Source: Rhizobium etli CFN 42 (lineage in GTDB: Bacteria > Pseudomonadota > Alphaproteobacteria > Rhizobiales > Rhizobiaceae). From it: a stretch of DNA of 64,000 bases. The position numbers and the translations under genes were made by a program. The notes below the pieces were generated by a model that searched no databases, was not told the DNA's origin, and worked only from the letters and a program-made list of their open reading frames with translations. Position 1 is the first letter of the stretch. Every line of letters begins with the position of its first letter. Below, piece after piece: positions 52,274 through 60,297 of this stretch. Location of the stretch: NCBI RefSeq assembly GCF_000092045.1, contig NC_007761.1, positions 1,057,001 through 1,121,000 on the forward strand, in the 5' to 3' direction.

Positions 52274-52680
52274 TCATTCGAAGGCATAAATTGCTACCTC
52301 ATCAGCAATATCCCTCAGCCCCTTATATGACGGGTGGCGCAGCTTCCCGTCATGCGTCCACGACCGATATTCGATCTCGGCAACCAGCTTCGGCTTGATC
52401 CAGATCAGGTTCTTGCGCCCACCGGAATATTTGACGGCCGGTTTGGTCGCCTTGATCTTGTCCATCGTTGCGCGAAGCTTCATCGCCTCGTCAGCCTTAA
52501 AGCCCGTGCCGACCGAGCCGACGTAAACAAGCTCGCCACCCTTCCGAGCAGCCAGCAGCAGCGCGCCGATGTTCCCGAACGCCGTTGGAGCGCTGATAAC
52601 CGACGATCGCGAAGCCGTCGCTCTGGATGCATTTGATTTTCAGCCAGTCGCCGCCGCGACCGCTGCGATAGGTGCTGCGC
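52274..52680 (-). pseudogene. Frameshifted 3' part of a LigD-type ATP-dependent DNA ligase
   Basis: From 52680 the minus strand reads TYRSGRGGDWLKIKCIQSDG, FAIVGYQRS, then shifts frame near 52585 to AFGNIGALLLAARKGGELVY, VGSVGTGFKADEA, and ends YRSWTHDGKLRHPSYKGLRD and a TGA at 52274. These are the last nucleotidyltransferase motif and OB domain of a LigD-type ligase. The N-terminal part is missing, so it is inactive. It is the longest of four ligase relics in the window. Confidence 0.8.
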
Positions 52681-52845
52681 GATGGGGGACGCTCTTATTG
52701 CCGGCGGACAGGGTTACAATCGAGGAATGCAGCGACAGCAGCCCACGTATACGCCGACGACCTGCACGTCGACCCCGCAAAGCACCTGGGTTGGTGGCCG
52801 GTCCGTCAGGTTAGGACCACCTGCTATTGATGATCGCAGGATTGA

Positions 52846-52979
52846 TCTTTTTGCGCCTCACTGACGGCCGTCGACGGCGACACCGTCAAGTGCGACGGGC
52901 AGAACATGCGCCTGCTGGGCGAAGGTGTTCCGTTCGTCTCGGGCATCGACACGAGCCGTCGAGCGGGAGCAAACCTAGG
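52846..52979 (+). pseudogene. N-terminal fragment of a thermonuclease-like (SNase) protein
   Basis: The plus frame reads LTAVDGDTVKCDGQNMRLLG followed by EGVPFVSGIDT, the first two strands of a staphylococcal-nuclease-type domain with the VDGDT and GIDT motifs. It diverges immediately afterwards, where the minus-strand DUF2200 gene ends. The catalytic Arg/Glu region is absent. Confidence 0.65.
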
Positions 52980-52982
52980 CTT

Positions 52983-53333
52983 CTATTTTCGCAGGATTTT
53001 CTCCATAGCCTTGCCCTTGGCGAGTTCGTCGATCAGTTTGTTCAGATAGCGGATTTCCCGCATGGTCGTTTCCTGGATCTCTTCCACGCGGACGCCGCAG
53101 ATCACGCCTGTGATCTGCGATCGGGAGGGGTTCATCCGAGGGGCTTGCGCAAAGAAATCCTCGAAGTTGGTGTTCCTCGCCAGCTGATCGTCCAGGGTCT
53201 CTCGGCTATAGCCCGTCAGCCAGCAGATGATTTCGTCGACTTCGGCCTTCGTGCGTCCCTTCTTCTCCGCCTTGGCGACATAGTGGGGATAGACGCTTGC
53301 GACGCTGACCGAATAGATACGATGCTTCGTCAT
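52983..53333 (-). CDS. DUF2200 family protein
   Basis: The 116-residue protein matches DUF2200: [38 protein letters not shown] and the C-terminal [20 protein letters not shown]. Function unknown. GGAGG lies just before the ATG at 53333, so the longer frame to 53519 is not needed. The gene abuts an SNase fragment at its 3' side. Confidence 0.85.
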   Translation of the reverse strand: MTKHRIYSVSVASVYPHYVAKAEKKGRTKAEVDEIICWLTGYSRETLDDQLARNTNFEDFFAQAPRMNPSRSQITGVICGVRVEEIQETTMREIRYLNKLIDELAKGKAMEKILRK

Positions 53334-53564
53334 GCGTCCTCCGAGCCGATGGCCGACAATGAGCAACCCTCCTGCGGCGGGGCGCAGGGAAGCTTGGCTC
53401 ATGGACGCAAACTCTACAGCGCCGCCGGCCATGACCGCAATTCGCGCAATCCAGCCGAAGCCACTGGTCTGCTGTCGGCCCAGAGCGGCCGTGCTTCGAT
53501 TACGCGCGGACGTGGACAATGAACTTGGGACAGCCGGACGGTTCGTACGATCGCTTCGCCCGGT

Positions 53565-53756
53565 CTACGGAAGTTCGATCTCGCCGTCCACCACGTGGTT
53601 GAGGCCGGTGCCTTCCGCCGTTAGCGTCATGCGGACCTTCAACGTATTGCCGCCGACCTGCCCCTTGCGCACCGTCTCCTCGATCTTGCGCTGCGACGTG
53701 ACGCCGACTTCCTTCAGGAACTTGCGGATCGACATGTTGAAGGCGTCTTCGCTCAT
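53565..53756 (-). CDS. DUF6494-type small protein
   Basis: The 63-residue protein MSEDAFNMSIRKFLKEVGVT ... GQVGGNTLKVRMTLTA matches a small family annotated as DUF6494 as far as I recall; it has no known role. GAGGAG precedes the ATG. It is short, but codon use and ribosome site make it credible. Confidence 0.75.
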   Translation of the reverse strand: MSEDAFNMSIRKFLKEVGVTSQRKIEETVRKGQVGGNTLKVRMTLTAEGTGLNHVVDGEIELP

Positions 53757-53826
53757 GGCGGAACTCCTCTATGTGCGGAAGGGATTGTAATGGAAGGTAA
53801 ATCGTCAAGGAAGCAGCAATGACGCC

Positions 53827-54177
53827 CTATGCCCAGAATCTGGCGCGAAAAATTTCGGCGACAGATGACCGCTCCCGGCCCGAAGCGGCCGTTCCCGAAG
53901 GTAAAGTTCTCTTTGCTCGCCATCGCTCGATATGCAGTGAGAAGGAGCGGTGCCAGCCGTAGATCGTTCCAAACTCTCTCGCATCGAAGTCGAAGTCCGG
54001 ATTCCAGATCAGGGATCCGTAGGCGACTATCCATAGCGGCTCGTTTTTGCTCTCCTCGTTGACCCGCTGCACCAAGACGTCCAGTTCATCCTCTGGGATA
54101 GGCGTCCATCTTGGCTCCGGCCCTTCCTCTGGGACAGGCCTCAGCGTCCGCAGGACGAGTTCCGGCGTGAGCGCCAT
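53827..54177 (-). pseudogene. Truncated ChaC-like gamma-glutamylcyclotransferase
   Basis: The 116-codon frame holds the N-terminal half of a ChaC-type protein: WIVAYGSLIWNPDFDFDARE, then FGTIYGWHRSFSLHIERWR. After that the sequence becomes unrelated (AKRTLPSG...), so the catalytic Glu region and roughly the last 80-100 residues are missing. Full-length ChaC-like enzymes degrade glutathione; this one should not. The start may be 54177 or 54207. Confidence 0.75.
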
Positions 54178-54188
54178 CTTCGTTCTAC

Positions 54189-55082
54189 TCACGATGTCAC
54201 CCGACATCTTGCTTCGACAATCGCGATGTGAGCGGAGCAGAAATCGAGATAGGCCCGGACTATCGTCGAGGGATGACGCTGCCTCTTGTAGACCAGGTGT
54301 AAAGCCGTTTCCGGGAAGGGGTACTCGGGCAGAAGCTCTACCAGTTCGCGTGACTTCAGGTATTCGGCTGCAAGAAACGATGGGAGTTCCGTTGCCACAT
54401 CTCCTGCGATCGCCCTTGCTCTAAGGTGCAGATAATCATTCGCCGTGAAGGTCGCATTGATCTTTTGCGTCTGGCCTCCGAGTGTCCAGGTGGGCTGCGC
54501 ATCGAGCGTAGAACCCCATGCCGCACAAGGCAGCCGCAAGATGTCTTGCGGACCTTCTGGCCTATCATGTGCTGCCACAAGCTCGGGGCTGGCGACAAGC
54601 ATATGCCGAAACGTCAGCATGTGACGCGCGATAACAGTGTCGTCAGCGATTGCGCCCACGCGAAGCGCAACATCCACTCCGTCCGCGAGCAAATCGACGC
54701 GCCTCTCCGTGGAATAGACGTTGATCTGAATGCCGGGGTGGGCACGCTGGAACAAAGCCAGCAAGTCCCACCACGGCTCGAAAGACTGCGGGAGCGATAG
54801 ACGCAAGCGGCCCACCAGTTGTGCCTGCTCGCTCAAGATTGCTCGTTCAGCTTCCTCAAGAAGATCAATTCCACCACTCGCTTGCTCGAACAACCGCGAC
54901 CCGGCTTCTGTGGGGCGGCATCCCTTCGCAGTCCTCTCCAGCAGTTGAACCTTGAGGTCGGCCTCCAGCTCAGCCACCTTCCGGCTAAGTGTGGGCAGTG
55001 GCACACCGAGGCGGGCGGCAGCAGAGGAGAGACTGCCCGTCTGAGCCACCGCGACAAACATTCTGACAGCGTTGTAATCCAT
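54189..55082 (-). CDS. LysR-family transcriptional regulator
   Basis: The 297-residue protein has a LysR HTH (VRMFVAVAQTGSLSSAAARL, GVPLPTLSRKVAELE) and effector domain (VALRVGAIADDTVIARHML). It is divergent from the alkylsulfatase-like MBL gene; the intergenic region contains a perfect 12-bp palindrome at 55133-55144, so it probably controls that gene. The inducer is unknown. The start ATG at 55082 overlaps nothing coding. Confidence 0.92.
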   Translation of the reverse strand: MDYNAVRMFVAVAQTGSLSSAAARLGVPLPTLSRKVAELEADLKVQLLERTAKGCRPTEAGSRLFEQASGGIDLLEEAERAILSEQAQLVGRLRLSLPQSFEPWWDLLALFQRAHPGIQINVYSTERRVDLLADGVDVALRVGAIADDTVIARHMLTFRHMLVASPELVAAHDRPEGPQDILRLPCAAWGSTLDAQPTWTLGGQTQKINATFTANDYLHLRARAIAGDVATELPSFLAAEYLKSRELVELLPEYPFPETALHLVYKRQRHPSTIVRAYLDFCSAHIAIVEARCRVTS

Positions 55083-55132
55083 GTCTAGCTTATCGTATAA
55101 GAGAGGCTGGTTGTCAATTCCGACTCTACATT

Positions 55133-55144
55133 ACCAATATTGGT
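55133..55144. promoter_or_regulatory. Palindrome in the LysR/MBL divergent promoter
   Basis: ACCAATATTGGT is a perfect 12-bp palindrome about 50 bp from the LysR start and 54 bp before the MBL gene. It is a plausible LysR binding site, by position only. Confidence 0.45.
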
Positions 55145-55197
55145 TGGCCTATTCTAGGCGACCGGACGGCTTCTCGTCCGCAAAGATTGGAGATGAG

Positions 55198-56556
55198 ATG
55201 CTCGGTTCATCGATACTAAAGTCAGGAGTGATTGCCGCCATGATTTCAACTCTCGGCACCACGTCCTCTGCTCTCGCGGAGACCGCGTATTCAGGACGGG
55301 ACAAACTGATCGCTCACTCGGATGAGTTTCAGAAACGGATCATTGAGGTGACCGATGGCGTGTATGCGGCTGTTGGGTACTCTGCCAGCAACGTCACGCT
55401 GATCCAGGGTAAAGACGGATCGATCATTGTTGACACATCAGCCAACCCGGTCGATGCGAAGGCGATCATGGCGGCATTCGGAGAACGGGTGCGCCATCCA
55501 ATCAAGGCAATCATCTATACTCATAATCACCCGGATCATACGGGCGGCGCGACGGTCTTCGCGGGCAAAGACAAGCCCGAGATCTACAGCCACAAACTGC
55601 TGGTAACAGCGAAACCGGATACTGGACGCGGACGCCGTGATGGTGGTGACGCTTTCGGAACCATGTTGCCCGACGAAGACTTCATCAATGCAGGGACGCA
55701 ACTCGAATATGGCAGGACGACCCCTCACACGCGCGACGGCTTCATCCCGCCGACGAAGACGTTCGGGGGCGCGGAAAAAGAGCTGACGATTGCGGGTGTA
55801 CCGCTCAAGTTGATCTTCACACCGGGGGAAGCTGACGAAAATATCTCCGTATGGCTGCCGGACCCCAAGGTGCTAATCGCAGGTGACGTGTTCCTAAAGA
55901 CATTTCCCAATATCGCGCCACTGCGCGGCTTGCCTACGCGTCCGGTAGAAAAGTGGGTTACGAGCCTCGATAAGTTGATCGCTCTCGGCCCGGACTTCGT
56001 CATCCCCGGTCACATGGGCACCATCCAACACGCTGCTGAAGCAAAGGATGCCCTCACTGCGTACCGTGACGGCATCAAGTTCGTTTACAGCAAGACCATG
56101 GAAGGCATCGCAAACGGCAAGACACCGGATGAGCTGGTTCAAGACGTAAAGCTGCCGGAGAAACTCGCGAAACACCCTTATCTGCAAGAGTTCTACGGAA
56201 CCGTGGCATGGTCGGTACGAGGCATCTACTCGCAGAATGCGGGCTGGTTCGACGGAAATCCGACCAACATATTCCCGTTGGCTGACAAGGAACGGGCAGA
56301 AAAGCTGATCGCACTGGTTGGTGGAAGCGATAAGGTGCTGAAAAGCGCCCAAGATGCTCAGGAAGCAGGCGAGTTCCAATGGGCCGCTGAACAGGCTGAC
56401 TACCTTCTGGCGGTCGACGGGAAGAACGCAGCCGCCCTCGATGTGAAAATCAGAGCTTTCCGCGAGTTGGGCGAACGGCAGATGAATGCCACCGCCCGAA
56501 ACTACTATCTCACGGTGGCCAACAGCCTGAAGACAGTTCGCTCCAGCGACAGGTAG
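55198..56556 (+). CDS. Exported alkylsulfatase-like MBL-fold hydrolase
   Basis: The 452-residue protein has a possible signal peptide (SSILKSGVIAAMISTLGTTS, cleavage near ALAE), the MBL motif IIYTHNHPDHTGGATVFAG, and a C-terminal TPR-like dimerisation part (AQEAGEFQWAAEQADYLLAV) as in SdsA1-type alkyl sulfatases. The residues LIAGDVFLKTFPNIAPLRG are also typical. It would cleave alkyl sulfate esters in the periplasm; substrate not verified. TTGGAGA before the ATG at 55198 fixes the start. It is divergent from a LysR regulator. Confidence 0.87.
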   Translation: MLGSSILKSGVIAAMISTLGTTSSALAETAYSGRDKLIAHSDEFQKRIIEVTDGVYAAVGYSASNVTLIQGKDGSIIVDTSANPVDAKAIMAAFGERVRHPIKAIIYTHNHPDHTGGATVFAGKDKPEIYSHKLLVTAKPDTGRGRRDGGDAFGTMLPDEDFINAGTQLEYGRTTPHTRDGFIPPTKTFGGAEKELTIAGVPLKLIFTPGEADENISVWLPDPKVLIAGDVFLKTFPNIAPLRGLPTRPVEKWVTSLDKLIALGPDFVIPGHMGTIQHAAEAKDALTAYRDGIKFVYSKTMEGIANGKTPDELVQDVKLPEKLAKHPYLQEFYGTVAWSVRGIYSQNAGWFDGNPTNIFPLADKERAEKLIALVGGSDKVLKSAQDAQEAGEFQWAAEQADYLLAVDGKNAAALDVKIRAFRELGERQMNATARNYYLTVANSLKTVRSSDR

Positions 56557-56566
56557 ACTGTGACAA

Positions 56567-56596
56567 GGCATCGCCTGACTAACGCCAGGCGATGCC
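56567..56596 (+). terminator. Hairpin after the alkylsulfatase-like gene
   Basis: GGCATCGCCTG and CAGGCGATGCC form a perfect 11-bp stem around an 8-nt loop, 11 bp after the stop codon. No long T-run is seen. Confidence 0.65.
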
Positions 56597-56785
56597 CGCA
56601 TATCGGCCAAAGGCATGTCTGCTTATGGCGCATTGCCGCCCGGCAGCTTTGGCAGTCGGTCGGTGGTGTCTCTGACGTCATATCTGCTAAAGCTGGGGAG
56701 TAAATCGGCCGCGATGTCACCAACCGCCCAAGTGTGAAGGGCGCAACGGGCTGATAGCCTCTTGTCTTGGAGGAGGAGCGCTGGG

Positions 56786-57412
56786 ATGAGCACCGACCGG
56801 GAGACTGTGCGGTCCTATGATGCGGTCGCGGCCGAGTACGCTGCCGAGGCCGCGGTGATGCCCGAATGGGTCGCGACAGAGATCGACGTGTTCGTGACCG
56901 AGCTCTCCGGCTCGGGCAGGGTGCTGGAGATCGGAAGCGGTGGCGGGCGAGATGCACTTGAGCTTGAGAAGCGGGGAATGAGCGTCCGGCGCACGGACAT
57001 TTCAAAGGGTTTCGTCGAATTGCTGCGCGAAAGTGGCTTCGAGGCCGACCTGTTGGACCCGCTGACCGATGACCTGGCCGACCCGCAGCGTCCCAGCATG
57101 CCGTACGACGGGATCTGGGCCTGTGCGTGCCTCATTCATGTCGCGCGCGGGGATTTCGGCACGGTGCTTGGACGGCTTGCCGAGGCGACACGGAGCGGTG
57201 GCCGACTGCACGTCTCGGTCAGGGAGGGCGACGGCGAGGATCTATCCACACACGGCAGTGCTGCAGCACCTCGGCGCTACGTCGAGACGTACTGGCGTGA
57301 GCCTGCCCTGCGGTCGGCACTCACAGACGCCGGCTGGATCGTCAACGATGTACGTCGGTACGTCGGAAGGCCCCATGATCGGTGGCTGAGCGTTCGGGCA
57401 AGCCGGGCCTGA
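56786..57412 (+). CDS. SAM-dependent class I methyltransferase
   Basis: The 208-residue protein has the class I methyltransferase core: RVLEIGSGGGRDALELEKRG (motif I), VRRTDISKGFVELLRESG (acidic end of strand 2), and YDGIWACACLIHV (motif IV region). A GGAGGAGCG ribosome site precedes the ATG at 56786. The target is unknown. Monocistronic as far as visible. Confidence 0.88.
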   Translation: MSTDRETVRSYDAVAAEYAAEAAVMPEWVATEIDVFVTELSGSGRVLEIGSGGGRDALELEKRGMSVRRTDISKGFVELLRESGFEADLLDPLTDDLADPQRPSMPYDGIWACACLIHVARGDFGTVLGRLAEATRSGGRLHVSVREGDGEDLSTHGSAAAPRRYVETYWREPALRSALTDAGWIVNDVRRYVGRPHDRWLSVRASRA

Positions 57413-57741
57413 GGCAAATAGAACTTGCCGGATGGCCGGCTGTGGCGCGACTGTGAACTCGAGGTGATCACCCGATTGTCGGCTTCCCGGCGAAGGCAAA
57501 GATCGCCTGTGGCGACATGCGGACGCATTGCTGACCTTGCGTTCCAGCCAGAGAAAGGCCAGCCCTCGCCGAGATCTCGCTACCCTCCTCACGTGTTGTT
57601 GATCGCGATCTCGCAGCGGCTGGTTGCACCGCACACTCTTTGCTGTTCTTTTCGCACCTGCGAACGAATCGCTTCTGTAACCCGCCGGACGAGAGACATT
57701 CCTCCCCAATCCGACGTCCGGCCAGAAAGAGGATCCGAACA
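57413..57741. other. Gene-free gap before the carbonic anhydrase operon
   Basis: I see no supported gene in this 329-bp region. It presumably carries the promoter of the carbonic anhydrase-SulP pair, but no clear -35/-10 or operator stands out. Confidence 0.4.
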
Positions 57742-58446
57742 ATGGGTGATCTCCTGAAAGGTATCTCCAGTTTTCGCGGCGCGGTTTTTCCCAACCAGTC
57801 GGCGCTTTACCGCAAGCTGGCGCGGGAAGGCCAGCAACCACAGGCTCTGATGATATCCTGCGCCGACAGCCGGGTGATGCCCGAAACCATCACGCAGGCC
57901 GGTCCCGGCGATCTCTTCGTCTGCCGCAATGCCGGCAACATCGTCCCGCCGTTCTCGACCCTCAATGGCGGGGTCTCTTCCGCCATCGAATATGCGATCC
58001 TGGCGCTCGGCGTCAGCGACATCGTCGTTTGCGGCCATTCGGATTGCGGCGCAATGAAGGGCCTGTGCCATCCGGAGCTGCTCGAGCCGATGCCCAATGT
58101 CGCAGCCTGGCTGCGCCACAGCCACGCCGCCTATTCGATCGTTTGCCGGGCCTATCCGGACGACCTTTCCGAAAGTGATCGCGTGCGCGCCGTGGCGATG
58201 GAAAACGTCGTCGTTCAGCTCGATCACTTGAAGACACATCCTTCCGTCGCCGCGAAACTCGCCACCAGCGAGATCACCCTTCACGGCTGGTTCTTCGACA
58301 TCGAGACCGGCGAGGTCCAGGTCTATGACGGGGCGAAAGCGACCTTCACGGTGCCGCAGGAGGGAGAGCCGCTGCCGGTTGCGGTGACCGGCCGCGATCG
58401 GCCGCATGTCATGCCGCAAATCGCAGCAATGCTTGCCGCGGAGTAG
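57742..58446 (+). CDS. Beta-carbonic anhydrase
   Basis: The 234-residue protein has the beta-class zinc ligands and dyad: Cys40, Asp42 and Arg44 in MISCADSRVMPE, and His99 and Cys102 in CGHSDCGAMKG. It interconverts CO2 and bicarbonate in the cytoplasm. AGAGGA precedes the ATG at 57742. The next gene, a SulP transporter, starts 4 bp after its stop; such pairs usually serve bicarbonate uptake and use. Confidence 0.95.
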   Translation: MGDLLKGISSFRGAVFPNQSALYRKLAREGQQPQALMISCADSRVMPETITQAGPGDLFVCRNAGNIVPPFSTLNGGVSSAIEYAILALGVSDIVVCGHSDCGAMKGLCHPELLEPMPNVAAWLRHSHAAYSIVCRAYPDDLSESDRVRAVAMENVVVQLDHLKTHPSVAAKLATSEITLHGWFFDIETGEVQVYDGAKATFTVPQEGEPLPVAVTGRDRPHVMPQIAAMLAAE

Positions 58447-58450
58447 CGCC

Positions 58451-59983
58451 ATGACAGCAGTGACCTCCACTTTTTCGCGCGACTTCGCCTCCTCGCTGGT
58501 CGTCTTCCTCGTTGCCATTCCGCTGTGCCTCGGAATCGCAATCGCCTCCGGCGTGCCGGCGTCGATGGGCCTGATCTCCGGCATCATCGGCGGCATCGTC
58601 GTCGGCTTCCTGGCGGGCTCGCCGCTGCAGGTCTCCGGACCGGCAGCCGGGCTTGCCGTCATCGTCTTCGGCTTCGTTGAGGACTACGGCGTGGCCATGC
58701 TCGCCCCGGTCCTGATCGCCGTCGGTTTCCTGCAGATCGCCGGCGGCTTCCTGCGGGTCGGCTCCTGGTTCCGGGCGATTTCGCCGGCCGTCGTTCACGG
58801 CATGCTCGCCGGCATCGGAATCCTGATCATCTTGGGGCAGATTCATGTGCTGATGGATGCCAAGCCCGCTGCCGGCGGCATGGAGAACGTCGCGGCGATC
58901 GAGGACAGTCTCGCCCGTCTCTGGGGAACTGGCCTGACGAGCGAGGCAACCGCCTTGAAGGTCGGCCTCATCTCCCTGCTGGCAATGGTATGCTGGGAGA
59001 AGTGCCGCCCGAAATCGCTGGCGCTGGTTCCGGGAGCGCTGGTCGGTGTGGCGGCGGCGACGGTTCTTGCCGCCGCGTTGCAGCTGCCGATCGCGCGCGT
59101 CGAAGTCCCCACCTCGCTCATGGACAGCATCACGCTGCCGACCGCGGAAAACTTCGCCCGGTTGCTTGAGCCCGGCGTCATTCTCATGGCGGTCATGATT
59201 GCCGTCATCGCGAGTGCCGAAACCCTTCTGTCCGCCGCCGCCGTCGACCGGATGCATGACGGCGTGCGCACCGGGTTCAACAAGGAGCTGTTTGCCCAAG
59301 GGGTCGGCAACGGGCTCTGCGGCCTGCTTGGCGGATTGCCGATTACCGGCGTCATCGTCCGTTCCTCGGCCAACATTCAGGCCGGCGCACGCACGCGGGT
59401 CTCCGCCATCCTGCACGGCACCTGGATACTGGGCCTGGTGGCGCTGGCGCCAAGCCTGTTGACCCTGGTGCCTTTGTCGGCCCTCGCCGCAGTCCTGCTC
59501 GTCACCGGATGGCGGTTGATCAGCCTGCGCCATGTCCGCCACCTGTTCGAGCATCATGGACTGGTTCCGGTCGGCATCTGGGCGGCGACCGTTGCCATGG
59601 TCGTCCTGCAGGACCTGCTGGTCGGCGTGGCACTCGGCTTGGCGCTGTCGATCCTCGAGATCGTGCCCTACCTCAGGCGAAAACTCGCGATCAGGCACGC
59701 GGAGATCGACGAGGAAATCCATCTCCAGCTCGGCGGCGCAGCCACCTGCAAGGACGTGCCCATTCTGCTCAACACGCTCGAGCAGCTGCCCGAGGGCCGC
59801 AACGTCAAGATTGTCGGCGAGGACCTCCATTACATGGATCACACCAGCGCCGAAACCATCAGCGAATGGCTGCGACGCGAGGCAAGGGCCGGTCGGGCCA
59901 TTGAGATTCATGCGCCTCCGGCGGCACGCCACCCCCGCCTGAAACCGCTGTTTCAGCGTTTTGCGACCGAGGTCGCCCGATAA
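58451..59983 (+). CDS. SulP-family transporter (probable bicarbonate uptake)
   Basis: The 510-residue protein has about 10-12 membrane segments with the SulP features IPLCLGIAIASGVPASMGLI and SGPAAGLAVIVFGFVE, and a C-terminal STAS-like segment (LPEGRNVKIVGEDLHYMDHT, ETISEWLRR). Members paired with carbonic anhydrases are likely bicarbonate transporters rather than sulfate transporters. It is co-transcribed with the preceding carbonic anhydrase gene and ends in a strong hairpin. Confidence 0.9.
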   Translation: MTAVTSTFSRDFASSLVVFLVAIPLCLGIAIASGVPASMGLISGIIGGIVVGFLAGSPLQVSGPAAGLAVIVFGFVEDYGVAMLAPVLIAVGFLQIAGGFLRVGSWFRAISPAVVHGMLAGIGILIILGQIHVLMDAKPAAGGMENVAAIEDSLARLWGTGLTSEATALKVGLISLLAMVCWEKCRPKSLALVPGALVGVAAATVLAAALQLPIARVEVPTSLMDSITLPTAENFARLLEPGVILMAVMIAVIASAETLLSAAAVDRMHDGVRTGFNKELFAQGVGNGLCGLLGGLPITGVIVRSSANIQAGARTRVSAILHGTWILGLVALAPSLLTLVPLSALAAVLLVTGWRLISLRHVRHLFEHHGLVPVGIWAATVAMVVLQDLLVGVALGLALSILEIVPYLRRKLAIRHAEIDEEIHLQLGGAATCKDVPILLNTLEQLPEGRNVKIVGEDLHYMDHTSAETISEWLRREARAGRAIEIHAPPAARHPRLKPLFQRFATEVAR

Positions 59984-59985
59984 AT

Positions 59986-60011
59986 CTGGGGAGGGCAAAC
60001 GCCCTCCCCAG
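59986..60011 (+). terminator. Terminator of the carbonic anhydrase-SulP operon
   Basis: CTGGGGAGGGC and GCCCTCCCCAG form a perfect 11-bp stem with an AAAC loop three bases after the stop codon. Only a short TTCTT follows. Confidence 0.85.
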
Positions 60012-60054
60012 GCGCTTCTTATCCATGGCTTTTCAAACCGGCGGTTTATTGCGC

Positions 60055-60187
60055 CAATCGGCGTGAAGTCGCACATGGTGAAGGATGTTCCTGCCATCTC
60101 CTGCCGAAGCCGTGATACGACGATGTTCGGCGACATGCCGACCTGCGTCGTCAGGCCGCCAAGCAGGGCAGCGAACGACATCGGCAT
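60055..60187 (-). pseudogene. Remnant of an SLC13-type permease
   Basis: The minus strand reads MPMSFAALLGGLTTQVGMSP, NIVVSRLRQEMAG and FTMCDFTPIG, the characteristic conserved loop of SLC13/divalent-anion:Na+ symporter-like permeases. No continuation is found on either side, so only about 45 codons survive. The plus-strand gap 60012-60297 otherwise holds nothing I recognise. Confidence 0.65.
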
Positions 60188-60297
60188 CTACGTCTCCAGG
60201 TCAAAGCGTTGTGAAACTGAACACCTCTGGCGCCTTGCAGCAGTTCAGGGCATCCTATGATGGCTGAAAATTGTTTATGGCAGTTGGAGGAATGCCG

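Noticed and set aside
58409..60187. 592-residue minus-strand frame
   Set aside because: It is antisense to the SulP gene. Only its first ~45 residues have meaning, as an SLC13-type relic, which I list separately.
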